NCBI GenBank assembly: GCA_963840535.1
Contig: CAWIZJ010000044.1
Coordinates: forward strand, 1-64,000
Direction of reading: 5' to 3'
Length of the DNA stretch: 64,000 nt
Origin: VAZQ01 sp963840535
GTDB taxonomy: Bacteria; Pseudomonadota; Alphaproteobacteria; Rhizobiales; Xanthobacteraceae
Shown: one piece after another, positions 44,701 to 55,832 of the stretch
Position numbering within the stretch: the stretch's first letter is position 1
How the letters are laid out: each line of letters begins with the position of its first letter
Notes under the pieces: model-generated
What the model saw: the letters and a program-made list of their open reading frames with translations, nothing else
Told to the model about the DNA's origin: nothing
The model's database searches: none
Made by a program: the position numbers and the translations under genes

Positions 44701-44842
44701 GCATCGATCGCCCGCAGGGGCGGTATCTTGCAGCGCACACAAGATTGCGCTACGCAACAGGCGGCTTGCCGACCATTCGACAGGCCAACCACCGCCCCTG
44801 ATGGAGTGCGGTCCGCCGGGCGAAATAATCGAGGACTCGATC

Positions 44843-46153
44843 ATGGATGCGAAGACCGGCGCCAACATCAAGACCGGAAAAATCGTCTTCGAAGGCAAGG
44901 AAAACTCGTTTCCCGTCTACGAGGGAACAATCGGTCCATCGGTCCTCGACATCAGCAAGCTCTACGCCGAGACCGGGATGTTCACCTACGATCCCGGCTA
45001 CACGTCGACCGGTAGCTGTGAGTCAAAGATCACCTATATTGACGGCGACGAGGGTATCCTGCTCTATCGCGGCTATCCAATCGAGCAGCTGGCCGAGCAC
45101 GGCGACTTCCTGGAGACCTGTTACCTCCTGCTCTACGGCGAGCTTCCCACCGCAGCTCAAAAGTCCGATTTCGACAATCGTGTCACCCGCCACACCATGG
45201 TGCACGAACAGATGAGTTGTTTCTACCAGGGATTCCGGCGGGATGCCCATCCTATGGCAGTGATGACCGGCTGCGTCGGTGCACTGTCGGCATTCTACCA
45301 CAACTCCACCGACATTTCCGATCCCACTCAGCGGATGATTGCCTCGATCCGTATGATCGCGAAAATGCCGACCATGGCCGCGATGGCGTACAAGTATTCC
45401 ATCGGTCAACCGTTCATCTATCCGAAGAACGATCTCGACTATGCGACCAACTTTCTGCGCATGTGTTTCGCGGTGCCTTGCGAGGACTACAAGCCCAATG
45501 CCGTTCTCGCCCGCGCCATGGATCGCATCTTCATCTTGCACGCAGATCACGAGCAGAACGCCTCGACCTCGACCGTTCGCCTCGCGGGCTCTTCCGGAGC
45601 TAATCCCTTCGCCTGCATCGCGGCCGGCTGTGCTTGCCTCTGGGGACCCGCGCACGGCGGAGCGAACGAGGCGGCACTCAACATGTTGCGCGAGATCGGT
45701 GCGCCCGAGCGAATACCGGAATATATCCGTCGCGCGAAGGACAAGAACGACAGCTTCCGCCTGATGGGCTTCGGCCATCGGGTCTACAAGCACTATGATC
45801 CGCGCGCCAAGATCATGCAGAAGACCTGCCACGAGGTACTCGGCGAGATCGGCATCAAGGACGATCCGCTGCTCGAAGTCGCCATCGAGCTCGAGCGCAT
45901 CGCGCTGCACGATGATTATTTCATCGAGAAGAAGCTGTACCCCAACATCGACTTCTATTCCGGCATCACCCTCAAGGCGATGGGATTTCCCACAACGATG
46001 TTCACCGTGCTGTTTGCGGTGGCACGTACGGTCGGCTGGATTTCGCAATGGAAGGAGATGATCGAGGATCCGCAGCAGAAGATCGGCCGCCCGCGGCAGC
46101 TCTATACCGGCGCTTCGCAGCGCGACTACGTTCCGATCTCGCGGCGGAGGTGA
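44843..46153 (+). CDS. gltA: Citrate synthase (type II)
   Basis: GltA condenses acetyl-CoA and oxaloacetate at the entry to the TCA cycle. The 436-residue protein is intact and of the Gram-negative hexameric type. The N-terminal beta domain (KIVFEGKENSFPVYEGTIG) is followed by FTYDPGYTSTGSCES, YLLLYGELPT and the catalytic residues in ILHADHEQNASTSTVRLAGSSGANPFACIAAG (His in LHADHEQN), WGPAHGGANEA (second His), FGHRVYKHYDPRAK and NIDFYSGI (Asp). A GAGGA site precedes the ATG at 44843. It converges on lpxB. Confidence 0.97.
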   Translation: MDAKTGANIKTGKIVFEGKENSFPVYEGTIGPSVLDISKLYAETGMFTYDPGYTSTGSCESKITYIDGDEGILLYRGYPIEQLAEHGDFLETCYLLLYGELPTAAQKSDFDNRVTRHTMVHEQMSCFYQGFRRDAHPMAVMTGCVGALSAFYHNSTDISDPTQRMIASIRMIAKMPTMAAMAYKYSIGQPFIYPKNDLDYATNFLRMCFAVPCEDYKPNAVLARAMDRIFILHADHEQNASTSTVRLAGSSGANPFACIAAGCACLWGPAHGGANEAALNMLREIGAPERIPEYIRRAKDKNDSFRLMGFGHRVYKHYDPRAKIMQKTCHEVLGEIGIKDDPLLEVAIELERIALHDDYFIEKKLYPNIDFYSGITLKAMGFPTTMFTVLFAVARTVGWISQWKEMIEDPQQKIGRPRQLYTGASQRDYVPISRRR

Positions 46154-46188
46154 TAGGGGGGCCCCGATCGGCGGGACGCTCGCCGCAA

Positions 46189-47406
46189 TCATGTCTGCGC
46201 GGGCGGAAGCGACTGATCGGCTGCCGGGTTACGGCTGGCGGCATCGAGCACGATTGCAGCCGCGCGCGCCGCAGGTATGCTCGAGCCTATTTGCATGATG
46301 GCGTCGAGCCGCAGGAATGCTTCGATTTGGCGCCGCCGCTGCGGGGTATCGCGCAGGAGCGGAAGCAAAGCAGTCGCCAGGTTTTCCGACGTGCACGCTT
46401 CCTGAATGTATTCCGGAACCACATTCTCCCCCAGCACCAGGTTTGCCAGGATCACTGACGGAACCTTGATCATACGGCGTCCGACCACTGCCTCGAGCCA
46501 GGAAACGCGATAGGCGGCGACCGTCGGAACGCCGGCAAGCGCCAGTTCGAGCGTGACCGTTCCGGACTTTGCAAGGGCGGCACAGGCGATGCGAAAGGCC
46601 GCCTGCTTGTCGCGATTCTCGACCACAATCCGTGGTCGTACGTGCCAGTCTTGCGTCGCCGTTGCGATCGGTTCGACAAGATGGGCAACGGCAGGCACCA
46701 CAACCTCGAGCGGTCCAGCCCGTTCGCTGACGAGTGCGACCGTGTCGGAAAACACTCCGAGCAGCCGCTTCAACTCGCCGACCCTGCTGCCCGGCAGAAC
46801 CAACAGGACCGGGGGCGCGGCTGATCGCCGGAGCGCCTCTTGCTCGTTCGGACGCAGATCATGCACCTCCTCGGTCAAGGGGTGCCCGACATAAGTGCAA
46901 GGCGGGCCGCCGAGGCGCCTGTGCACCTCGGGTTCGAAAGGCAGCAAAGCGAGAATATGATCGATATAGGCGCGCATGACGCGCGCTCGTCCCGGTCGCC
47001 ACGCCCACACCGAGGGAGAGACATACTCGACGATCGGAATGCCGGGATCGGCGGCGCGCACCCGACGGGCAATACCCCGGTTGAATCCCGGACTGTCGAT
47101 GACGACGAGGACGTCCGGCCGCCTCGCCACCACGGTTTTGGCGGTCAATCGCATCAGACGCAGGATCTTGGGAATGCGCCCCGGAATAGCGGTGAACCCG
47201 ATGATGGGAAGGTCGTCGATGGGATAGAGGCTTGCAACCCCCTCAGCCGTCATTTCGCGGCCGCCGACACCGGCGAATCGCACCTGACCGCCGGTGCGCT
47301 CCCGCAGCGCCCGCATCAATGCGGCCCCCAGCCGATCACCGGATTCCTCGCCGGCGACGAGGAAGACTTCGAGCGTACCGGACCGCCACGGAGGTTGCGC
47401 AGTCAT
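46189..47406 (-). CDS. lpxB: Lipid-A-disaccharide synthase
   Basis: LpxB joins lipid X and UDP-2,3-diacylglucosamine into the lipid A disaccharide at the inner leaflet. 405 residues, intact: VFLVAGEESGDRLGAALM, FAGVGGREM, VVIDSPGFNRGIARRVR, VEYVSPSVWAWRPGRA, YVGHPLTEEV, VLLVLPGSRVGELKRL, ELALAGVPTVAAYRV and LANLVLGENVVPEYIQEACT in family order. The start overlaps the lpxI stop by four bases. It is the last gene of the bamA-lpxD-fabZ-lpxA-lpxI-lpxB run. Confidence 0.96.
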   Translation of the reverse strand: MTAQPPWRSGTLEVFLVAGEESGDRLGAALMRALRERTGGQVRFAGVGGREMTAEGVASLYPIDDLPIIGFTAIPGRIPKILRLMRLTAKTVVARRPDVLVVIDSPGFNRGIARRVRAADPGIPIVEYVSPSVWAWRPGRARVMRAYIDHILALLPFEPEVHRRLGGPPCTYVGHPLTEEVHDLRPNEQEALRRSAAPPVLLVLPGSRVGELKRLLGVFSDTVALVSERAGPLEVVVPAVAHLVEPIATATQDWHVRPRIVVENRDKQAAFRIACAALAKSGTVTLELALAGVPTVAAYRVSWLEAVVGRRMIKVPSVILANLVLGENVVPEYIQEACTSENLATALLPLLRDTPQRRRQIEAFLRLDAIMQIGSSIPAARAAAIVLDAASRNPAADQSLPPAQT

Positions 47407-48287
47407 CTCGACTCGTCACGCACGCCGATCACGAAGATCCTGTCGCGATCCGCTGCCGCCACCATGTGTTCGGGTTCGGCTACGATCGTACTGCCGGCAA
47501 CGACCGCAATACCCGCGAGCCCCGCCTGCTTGACGCCTTCGATCGTACGCGGGCCGATCGAGGGCAGGTCGATCCGTCGGTCCTGGCCCTGCTTGGCCGA
47601 CTTGACCAACACGCCTCGATGCACCGGCGCCATTACCCGACCGCTGCTGCGGAGCTCCGAGATGCGGACGAGCATACGGTCGGTACCTTCCGCAGCCTCG
47701 ACCGAGAGCACGTGCCCGTCGGCCACCACCACCGCTTGACCAACGTCGAAGGGACCGATCGCGCCCAGCAACGCAAGCCCCTTTTCGATGTCCAACCGGT
47801 CGCGATCGCTCGGACGCTCTCGCCCGAGCAGGCCCTCGGGCGCCAGAATTTCCGGTGCAACCTCGTGCGCCCCGATCAGCCGGAAGCCGTGCTCCTCGAA
47901 GATCTTCGCGATGCTGGAGAGCAAATGATCATCGCCACCGTAAAACAGTGCAAGCACTCGGGGCAGGAGCCGAAGGGTCGCGAAATCCGGTTTGATCCGC
48001 CAGATCGAGGGCCGCACCACCGACCCGATCATGACCACGTCGCAACAGCCTTCCTGCCTGGCAAGTCGGCAGAATCGGCCGAACTGGCCGAATGCCGCCC
48101 AATGGTGCGGGTAGCTGGCGACACGCTGCGGATCCGCCCAACCGCGAATGGCGAAAAGAACCACGCGGCGACCCCGCCTGCCAACGGCATCGGCGACCGT
48201 GAAAGGCAGGATACCGCCGCCGGAGATGATCGCCAATGGCGTATCCTCCGCCTTTGCGTCGAGCCGTTCGCCCATCGGTTCGCTCAT
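47403..48287 (-). CDS. lpxI: UDP-2,3-diacylglucosamine diphosphatase LpxI
   Basis: LpxI releases UMP from UDP-2,3-diacylglucosamine to give lipid X; it is the alphaproteobacterial replacement for LpxH. 294 residues: LAIISGGGILPFTVADAV, FAIRGWAD, VVMIGSVVRPSIWRIKPDF, FYGGDDHLLSSIAKIFEE, GAHEVAPEILAPEGLLG, VADGHVLSVEAAEGTDRM and KSAKQGQDRRIDLPSIGPRT (with the catalytic Asp-rich region). It overlaps both lpxA and lpxB by four bases, so the three are translationally coupled. Confidence 0.95.
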   Translation of the reverse strand: MSEPMGERLDAKAEDTPLAIISGGGILPFTVADAVGRRGRRVVLFAIRGWADPQRVASYPHHWAAFGQFGRFCRLARQEGCCDVVMIGSVVRPSIWRIKPDFATLRLLPRVLALFYGGDDHLLSSIAKIFEEHGFRLIGAHEVAPEILAPEGLLGRERPSDRDRLDIEKGLALLGAIGPFDVGQAVVVADGHVLSVEAAEGTDRMLVRISELRSSGRVMAPVHRGVLVKSAKQGQDRRIDLPSIGPRTIEGVKQAGLAGIAVVAGSTIVAEPEHMVAAADRDRIFVIGVRDESR

Positions 48288-49097
48288 GCATCCTCGCCGG
48301 TCGACGCGCGACGAACAGCCATGGTCAGCGGCCGCGTGCCGGACCGGATGAAGTCGATGACCTTGTCGACGTGGGGACCGTTGTCGGTTCGTGCCGCGAA
48401 CGCATCCAACCGCTCGCGGAACGTACCGGTTCCGAAGAACAGCGTCCCATACGCCTGTCGCAGGCGATGGATATCCGACTTGCTGCATCCGCGCCGCCGC
48501 ATGCCGACGACGTTGAGGCCTATCAAATCGGCAAGCGGCCCCTGCACCATGCCGAACGGGATCACGTCCGCACGCACTCCGCTCAGGCCCACCACCATCG
48601 CCCCCTCGCCGATGCGCACAAACTGGCGCACCGCTGCCTGTCCGCCGAAAACGACGAAATCACCGATGGTCACATGGCCGCCCAACACCACATTGTTGGC
48701 GAAGGTCACATCGCTTCCGACCTTGCAGTCGTGACCGACATGCGATCCGACCATCAGGAAGCAGCGATCTCCCACTTCGGTGACGCCGCGGTCGTCTTCC
48801 GTCCCCGTATTCATGGTGACGCCCTCTCGGATGTCGCAGTCGGCGCCAACCACGAGCCTGGTCGGTGCCGCCCCGATACTTGACCGACTGCGGCTGCGTG
48901 CCGAGCGATGCGAACGGATAGATCACAGTCCGCGAGCCGATGGTCGTGTGACCACCCACATGAACGTGGGCCTCCAACCGGCAGTCGTCCCCGATCACGG
49001 CATCGGGGCCGATCACACAATAGGGCCCGATCGTCACGCCCTGTCCGATCGTCGCTCCCGAAGCGATCCGGGCGGTTGGATCGATCGACGCCACCAT
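48284..49097 (-). CDS. lpxA: UDP-N-acetylglucosamine acyltransferase, one frame break
   Basis: LpxA adds the first (O-linked) acyl chain in lipid A synthesis. A left-handed beta-helix of hexapeptide repeats (IGQGVTIGPYCVIGPDAVIG, shown to 20) is followed by LGTQPQSVKYRG, REGVTMNTGT, FLMVGSHVGHDC with the catalytic His, NNVVLGGHVTIGD and LNVVGMRRRG, then a helical C-terminal domain. The frame breaks near 48860, after KYRG. The ATG at 49097 gives MVASIDPTARI. fabZ ends six bases upstream. Confidence 0.94.
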
Positions 49098-49102
49098 CGC
49101 CC

Positions 49103-49558
49103 TCACGCGACCATGGCTCCCACTTCGACTTCGGCCACTAGTTTGCCCGCGACCCGTGCTTCGCCTCGGAACCACCACATGTTCCGCTTCCGGGCTTTTT
49201 TCCGCACGTGGTATTCGATCGTGTCGCCCGGCACGACCGGCTTGCGGAACTTGGCCTTGTCGATGGTGAGAAGATAAACCCGCCTGGGCTGATCGCTGCC
49301 CATTTGCGACAACACGCAGATCGCACCCGCCGTTTGTGCCACCCCTTCAATCAGGAGCACGCCCGGAAACACCGGATTGCCTGGAAAGTGACCAACGAAT
49401 TGCGGCTCGTTGAAGGTGACATTTTTGATTCCGATGGCGAACTCGTCGCCACGCATGTTAATGATGCGGTCGACCATCAGGAATGGATAGCGGTGCGGAA
49501 GCGCCTTGAGGACGGCGGCAATATCGACTGCCTCGAGCGTCGTCGCCGGTTTGTTCAT
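49103..49558 (-). CDS. fabZ: 3-hydroxyacyl-ACP dehydratase FabZ
   Basis: FabZ dehydrates 3-hydroxyacyl-ACP in fatty-acid elongation, competing with LpxA/LpxD for the same acyl-ACP pool. The intact 151-residue hot-dog-fold protein has LPHRYPFLMVDRI, the catalytic VGHFPGNPVFPGVLLIEG (His) with the following Glu helix, and LLTIDKAKFRKPVVPGD. It lies between lpxD and lpxA with gaps of six to twelve bases. Confidence 0.97.
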   Translation of the reverse strand: MNKPATTLEAVDIAAVLKALPHRYPFLMVDRIINMRGDEFAIGIKNVTFNEPQFVGHFPGNPVFPGVLLIEGVAQTAGAICVLSQMGSDQPRRVYLLTIDKAKFRKPVVPGDTIEYHVRKKARKRNMWWFRGEARVAGKLVAEVEVGAMVA

Positions 49559-49570
49559 CCGCCCATGCCC

Positions 49571-50675
49571 TCAGCTTTCGTCATCGAGGGCGGAACGCCC
49601 GGCGGAACCTCCATCCACGGCGCCCCCAATCGGCGTTGCCTTCTCCTCGTTGGCCCACTGGCGCAATCGCGAAATGCTGCGAAGAAACTCCCGTCCGCGC
49701 ATGGCGGGATAGCCGAGCCACTTTTCGCCGGCCGGGATGTCCGCCAGGACGCCGCTTCCCGCCCCTATAACCGCGCCTTCGCCGATCGTGACATTGTCTG
49801 CGAGCCCGACCTTGCCCGCAAGAACGACGCGATCCTCGATTACCGACACTCCCTGAGATGCCGCATTGAGAGACAATGATGCACTGACGACCGATCGAGA
49901 CATTGTGTCCGATCTGCACGAGATTGTCGATCTTGGTGCCTTCGCCGATAACGGTATCGCGGTTGGCGCCGCGGTCGATAGTGGTGCCGGCGCCGATTTC
50001 CACATCGTCCTGGATGATGACGCGACCGATCTGCACGACCTTGCGGTGGCCGGCACCCCCCATGATGAAGCCGAATCCGTCCTGGCCTATGTGACAGCCT
50101 GGATGAATGATGACGCGGTCGCCGATCAGACTGTGCGTGATCGAAGAGTTGGACCCGATCGCGCACTGGCGCCCGATACGCACCTTGGGCCCGATCACCG
50201 CACCAGCGCCGATCACTGTGTTGGTTCCGATCTCGGCGAGTGGTCCGATCACGGCTCCAGGATCTACGGTGACGCCGCTTTCCATGCGGGCGGTCGGATG
50301 CACCAGCGCTCCCGCTGCGACCCCGCTCGCCTCGAACAGGGACGAAAGTCGCTCGGCACCTGGAAACAGCGCGCTTGTGATCTCCACAAAAGCGCGAAAG
50401 GGCTCTCGTACACAGAGCACGCTCATTTGCTCCGGCGCGCGGGCGGCATAACGTTCCACGGTCAGACACGCACCGGCCCCGCTCGACGCCAATTGCGCGG
50501 CATATTTGGGCTTGTCGAGAAAGGTGAGGTCATCGGGCGCCGCACGATCGATAGATGCAATGCCCGTGATGCGGCGGTCTAGATCGTCGCCGGAACGCGG
50601 CTCGGCACCGATCAGCGCAGCAATCTCGCGTACGGTGAGCCCGCGTCCCCGATCAAAAAAATAGGGCTCGGTCAT
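49571..50675 (-). CDS. lpxD: UDP-3-O-acylglucosamine N-acyltransferase, one frame break
   Basis: LpxD adds the N-linked 3-hydroxyacyl chain to UDP-3-O-acylglucosamine. The N-terminal uridine-binding domain (ITGIASIDRAAPDDLTFLDK) precedes a hexapeptide beta-helix: SGVTVDPGAVIGPLAEIG, HPGCHIGQDGFGF with the catalytic His, VEIGAGTTIDRGANRDT, IDNLVQIGHNVSIG. The frame breaks near 49850, after CGISGSV; the end is AGEKWLGYPAMRGREFLRSI with a helical tail. About 365 residues in all. It begins 30 bases after bamA ends. Confidence 0.95.
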
Positions 50676-50705
50676 GCCGTCCCAACCGTCACCCCTGACA
50701 GGGTT

Positions 50706-53218
50706 TCAGAATTTCGTGCCGCCACCGAAGCGGAACTGTTGGACGCGGTCGTAGGGCTCTTTCGTGAGCGGGAACGCGTAATCGAAGCGCAGCGGCCCGA
50801 ACGGTGAGTCCCAAATCAATCCGACCCCAACCGAGGAACGAATATGCATGGCGTTGTCGACCGGGCACGGCGGGATTGCGCAAATCGAACCGGAAAGCAC
50901 CTCGCCCGTCGCCGGGAAGGTCGTCGGGCCGACATAATTCCACAACGAGCCGGCATCGGCAAAGGCGGCCACTTTGACACCGGAATCCTTGGGAAGGAAG
51001 TAGAGCGGCGTCTGCAACTCGAGGCTTGCGCCCCAGAACATCGTGCCGCCGAGGGCATCATTCGTGGTCCCGACGGTCAGATCGCGGGGACCGATGCCCG
51101 CCGGCGCAAACCCGCGCACCAGACTTGGGCCCATCTGGAAATTGTCGAGCATCCGCAGCCCGCGGCCGCCCCAGCCGGCGATGTGGCCGCCTTGCAGATG
51201 CAGGAGACCCACGACGTCGGAGATCGCCTCGTGATAGGCGCGAACGTCGGCCGATGACCGAATGAAATTGACGTCGCCGCCGACGCCGGCAAAATCCTGC
51301 TTGAATTCCGTCAGGACACCCGCGGTCGGATTTCGATTGTTGTCGAGCGTATTGTACGCGAGCGTGTACCCTACGAGCGACGTGATGACGGCGCCCTGTG
51401 CGAGCTCGCGTTTCACGGCCAGCGACGCCTCGCCGTCGACGTAGCAGTTCGCGATGCCCGCGAAGCCCGGAGGCGGCGTCAGAGCCGCCGTCGTACCGAC
51501 GGCACCGGCGGTCGGGAAGGTGGTCACGAAGTCCGGATTGATGTTGTTGCAATTCCTCAGGATGCTCGGCAGGTCGATCTCCTGACGATAGAGCGAATAG
51601 CGCAGCTGCAGTGCAAGATCCTCTCGCAGCGCGAACCCCAGCCGGCCCCCGACACCGACCGTCTGAGTCGAATAGGAAACGTAGCTCGTCGATTTCTGCT
51701 CCTTGGCGAACAGATCGAGGCCCAGCGCGACCCGATAGCCCATGAAATAGGGATCGACGAACGAAACCTGGAATCCGCGCGTATTTTGACCGTATGAAAC
51801 AGACGCCTTTCCGTAGTAGCCACGACCGAGCAGATTGCGCTCGGCAATGCTGACCTCGGCGAGAAATCCATCCGCTGTCGAGTATCCGCCGGCCACCGAG
51901 AATTCGCCGGTCGAGGTTTCCTCCACGTCGACATTGAGAATGACACGATCGGGCGCGGAACCCGGTTCGGTCGTGATCTTCACGGACTTGAAGTAGGCGA
52001 GATTCTTCAGTCGTCGCTCCGCTCGATTGACGAGAGCCCGATTGTAGGCGTCGCCCTCCGAGAGGTCGAATTCGCGCCGGATAACGTAGTCGCGAGTACG
52101 CGTATTGCCGCGCACATTGATCCGCTCGATGTAGGTTCTCTGGGTCTCTTCGATTACGTAGACGAGATTGACCCTGCGGGTTTCCGCGTCGCGCACCGCC
52201 TGGGGGCGTACCGTTGCGAACGCGAATCCGCGCCTTGCTGCGTCGATGGTCATTTCCTCGACCGACTTCTCGACCGCCTCGGCGTTGTAAACGTCCCCGG
52301 GAAAGGTCCGCAGTCTCGGACGGCAACAGGGACGCCTCGAGCGGCCGCACGTTCGATACGACCTCGACCGTTCCAATCCGGTACTGCTCGCCTTCCTCGA
52401 TCACGAAGGTGATGGCGAACCCACCACGGGCCGGATCGAATTCGCCGACCGCGGACACGATGCGAACGTCGATGAAACCGTGTTTCAGATAGAAGCGGCG
52501 CAGCAACTCGCGGTCCGCCTCCAGTCGATCGGGATCATAGATGTCGCCGGTCTGCAGGAACGAGAGCAGTCCAGTCACCGACGTCTTGATCACGTCTTTG
52601 AGCCGAAACGACGAGTAGGCGCGGTTGCCGATGAACTCGATGGATCTGACCCCGGTCTTGCCACCCTCGCTGACCTCGAACACCAAGTCGACCCGGTTGT
52701 TGGGCAGATCAATGACCTTCGGTTCGATATGGATATCGAAGCGGCCGCTGCGCCGATAGACTTCAACCAGACGCGCCACGTCGGCCTGCACAACAGGGCG
52801 CGAAAGCGTACCGCGCTCCTTCGATTGGATCTCGGCCCTGAGCTGCTCGTCCTTGACCTTCTTGTTGCCCTCGAAGGCAATACGATTGATGACCGGGTTC
52901 TCGATAACGGAAAGGACCAGCCTTCCACCCTGAATGCTCGGCTGGATCTTCCCGAAACAATCCGGTCGCATAGAGGGCCTTGACCCCTTCGTCGATCTGG
53001 AACGGGTCCAGCCGCCCGCCTGGCCCCGGTCGAAAGTATGAACGGATGGTTTCGGCCTCGACCCGCTGATTGCCCTGGACGACGATCGAGCTGACGGTAG
53101 GCGCCTGGGCATAGGCGGGCGGCGTCGCCAGCGTCGCCATGCCGGCAATCGACAACACCCCGCCGAGAACCAGGCAGGCTACGCCCAGTCCTCGCACCAG
53201 CCACCTGCAAATGTTCAT
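50706..53218 (-). CDS. bamA: Outer membrane protein assembly factor BamA, two frame breaks
   Basis: BamA is the core Omp85 insertase of the outer membrane. A signal peptide (cleavage after PPAYA, about residue 37) leads to five POTRA repeats, for example VSSIVVQGNQRVEAETIRSY, NRIAFEGNKKVKDEQLRAEI and RINVRGNTRTRDYVIRREFD. The 16-strand barrel has the Omp85 loop motif VRGF (SLVRGFAPAG) and ends in the Phe-terminated beta signal RFGGGTKF. Breaks fall near 52955 (after GLFRED) and near 52310 (between the third and fourth POTRA). It lies between rseP and lpxD as in most proteobacteria. Confidence 0.96.
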
Positions 53219-53380
53219 CCCCTACACGCCCTTTGTCGTCCCCTTTGGGCACCCGAAACCCTGGCGCCCACGAGAAAGGTCGTCGCTATCCCCGACCCCC
53301 GCTTGTACAGATTTCCTCCCGCGGTGCAACCAAGTCTTGCTCCAAACCTTGCCCCTTTCATGCCCCCATGCCGCTTCTGG

Positions 53381-54545
53381 CTACGACGCCGTCCATTGGG
53401 CCGCCAGATGCAGGATGTCATTATAAGTTGCAAAAATCATGAGCATGAGCACGATTGCCAACCCGATCCGGAATCCCATTTCCTGGGCGCGCTCCGACAG
53501 CGGCTTTCCCCTGACTGCTTCAATCGCGTAGAACATAAGGTGACCGCCGTCGAGCAATGGTACCGGAAACAGGTTCAGCAGCCCGATCGATACCGAGAGG
53601 ACCGCAGCGAGGCTGAACAGGGATGCAAGCCCTTCACTTGCTACTTGGCCCGAGACCTGCGCGATGCGGATCGGCCCACCCAGTTGATCGGCGGCCTCGC
53701 GTCCAGAGATGACGCCGCCAATGTACGACAGCGTACGCTCCACGACGAACCACGTCCGCTGCACGCCCAATCCAACCGCCTGCAGCGGACCAACTGGCTG
53801 GAAGTGCGTGTCATCGGGCGAGTTCGAACGTGTAATGCCCAGGATGCCCTGACGGTTCACATTGCCGAATCGATCCTTCACCTCCTTGAGCGCAGGGGTT
53901 GCCTTCAGCGTAACCACGGTACCGCTGCGATCGACTTCGAATACCAGGCCTTGGCCGGCGCTGGTGCTCACGATCTGCTGCATGTCGGGAAAGCTGTCGA
54001 TCTTGCGCCCGTTGATCGTGAGGACCAGATCGCCCGGCCGGAACCCGGCCGTCGCCGCCGCGCTTCCGGGCTGCACGGTGTCAACCCGGGGCGACGTGCT
54101 GGGCTTGCCAAACATCATGAAGAGGCCGGCAAAAATCACTATGGCCAGAAGGAAATTAGCCAAAGGTCCCGCCACTACGATCGCAGCCCTGGGCCCGACG
54201 CGGCTGGTCGATGAAGCTCTGACTGCGCTCTTCTGCGGTCATGCCGGCAAGCGCCGACTGATCGGGAACACTCGCTGCGTTCTCATCGCCGAAAAATTTC
54301 ACATAGCCGCCGAGCGGAACGGCGGAAACCTTCCACCGAGTTCCGTGTCGGTCGTTGAAGCCGAACAATTCCGGTCCGAACCCGACCGAGAAGACGAGGA
54401 CCCTGACGCCACACCACCGAGCGACCAGGAAATGACCAAGCTCGTGAAAGAAGACGACGAGGGTGAGCACGAACAAAAAGGGTATGAGAACGCCCATTAC
54501 GCTCGAACCCAGCATGTTGATTCCGGCCAGAAAATCGGGACCCAT
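53381..54545 (-). CDS. rseP: Site-2 protease RseP/MmpA, one frame break
   Basis: An inner-membrane zinc metalloprotease for regulated intramembrane proteolysis. The first helix carries HELGH (34-38, in LVVFFHELGHFLVARWCG), followed by VSAVPLGGYVKFFGDEN. After a break near 54165 come a second helix (PLANFLLAIVIFAGLFMMFG), a PDZ domain (VQPGSAAATAGFRPGDLVLTINGRKI, in parts) and the third zinc ligand region NLFPVPLLDGGHL. There is one PDZ domain, where E. coli RseP has two. It lies between dxr and bamA, the usual order. Confidence 0.94.
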
Positions 54546-54594
54546 AGATCGCTTACCCCGCCCGTACCCGACACTCGCCCCAAGCCCGACCCTC

Positions 54595-55809
54595 TTAGGA
54601 TGCCTTTGCGGCAATTTCGGGCAAAAGTGCACGTGCCAACAATCTTGTATCATGGTCAACCGCAAGTGCATCTTCGACGCTCTCGGGTTGTTCTGTCCAG
54701 TTTCGATACAGGGCGCTCTCGAGAGTTGCGGCAACCAGTGCCGATATACCCGCAAAGTTGAGCCTTCGTGCAAGGAACTCGGCCACCGCCACTTCGTTAG
54801 CGGCATTCAGGACGGTCGGCGCCGCCCCCCCGGCCTCAAGTGCACGCCGGGCAAGCACCAAGGCCGGGAAACGCGCAGTGTCTGGCTCTTCGAACGTCAA
54901 GGTGGCCGCATCCGCGAGGTTGAGCCGCGGAGCTGGCCCTTCAATTCTCTCCGGCCAAGCCAGGCAATAGGCGATGGGGATCCTCATATCGGGGCTGCCG
55001 AGCTGGGCCATGAGCGATCCGTCGCAGAACTCGACCAAGCTGTGGACAATCGACTGGGGGTGAACCAGCACATCGATCTGCTCCGACGGAAGCGCAAACA
55101 GATGATGCGCTTCGATGAGTTCCAGACCCTTGTTCATCAAGGTGGCCGAATCAATCGTCACCTTCGCCCCCATCGACCAATTGGGATGCTTGAGGGCTTG
55201 TTCGACCGTCGCCCTCCTGATCGCATCGGCACTCGCAACCCGAAACGGACCGCCGGAAGCGGTGAGGATGACGCGACGCACGTCCACGCGGCGGCTGCCA
55301 CTCATTGCCTGGAACAAGGCGTTATGCTCGGAATCGACGGGAAGCACGGTCGCACCTGAAGCCGCAGCCCGCCGCATGAACAGATCGCCGGCGCAAACCA
55401 ATGTTTCCTTGTTGGCGAGCGCGACGATGACGCCCCGATCGGCGGCAGCCAGTGTAGGCTTGAGCCCGGCGGCACCGGTGATCGCTCCGATCACCCAATC
55501 GGCGGGCCGCTGCGCCGCCTCGACCACGGCGGCATCGCCGGCGGCGACCTCGGTTCCGCTTCCCCAGAGCGCATCCTTGAGGTCGTGATAGGCCGCGGGA
55601 TCGGCGATCGCCGCGAACCGTGCATCGAGCTCGCGCGCCACCAGAGCGAGCTGGGCGACGTTTCGGTTGGCGGTGACGGCTTCGACACGAAATCGCCGGC
55701 GCTGGCGCTTGAGCAGATCGACAGTGCTCGTTCCGATCGAACCGGTTGCACCGAGCAGCGTCACCGTGCGTTCGTCAAACGCCGACGCGACGTTGCGGAA
55801 ATTCGCCAC
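54595..55809 (-). CDS. dxr: 1-deoxy-D-xylulose 5-phosphate reductoisomerase
   Basis: Dxr makes 2-C-methylerythritol 4-phosphate, the committed step of the MEP isoprenoid pathway that feeds UppS nearby. 404 residues, intact: the NADPH-binding VTLLGATGSIGTSTVDLL, ALANKETLVCAG, the metal/substrate segment VDSEHNALFQ, TASGGPFR, HPNWSMGAKVTIDSATLMNKGLE (in parts) and VHPQSIVHSLVEFCDGS. It lies between cdsA and rseP with short gaps. Confidence 0.97.
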   Translation of the reverse strand: MANFRNVASAFDERTVTLLGATGSIGTSTVDLLKRQRRRFRVEAVTANRNVAQLALVARELDARFAAIADPAAYHDLKDALWGSGTEVAAGDAAVVEAAQRPADWVIGAITGAAGLKPTLAAADRGVIVALANKETLVCAGDLFMRRAAASGATVLPVDSEHNALFQAMSGSRRVDVRRVILTASGGPFRVASADAIRRATVEQALKHPNWSMGAKVTIDSATLMNKGLELIEAHHLFALPSEQIDVLVHPQSIVHSLVEFCDGSLMAQLGSPDMRIPIAYCLAWPERIEGPAPRLNLADAATLTFEEPDTARFPALVLARRALEAGGAAPTVLNAANEVAVAEFLARRLNFAGISALVAATLESALYRNWTEQPESVEDALAVDHDTRLLARALLPEIAAKAS

Positions 55810-55832
55810 CGAACGGATCTGACTTCATCCAG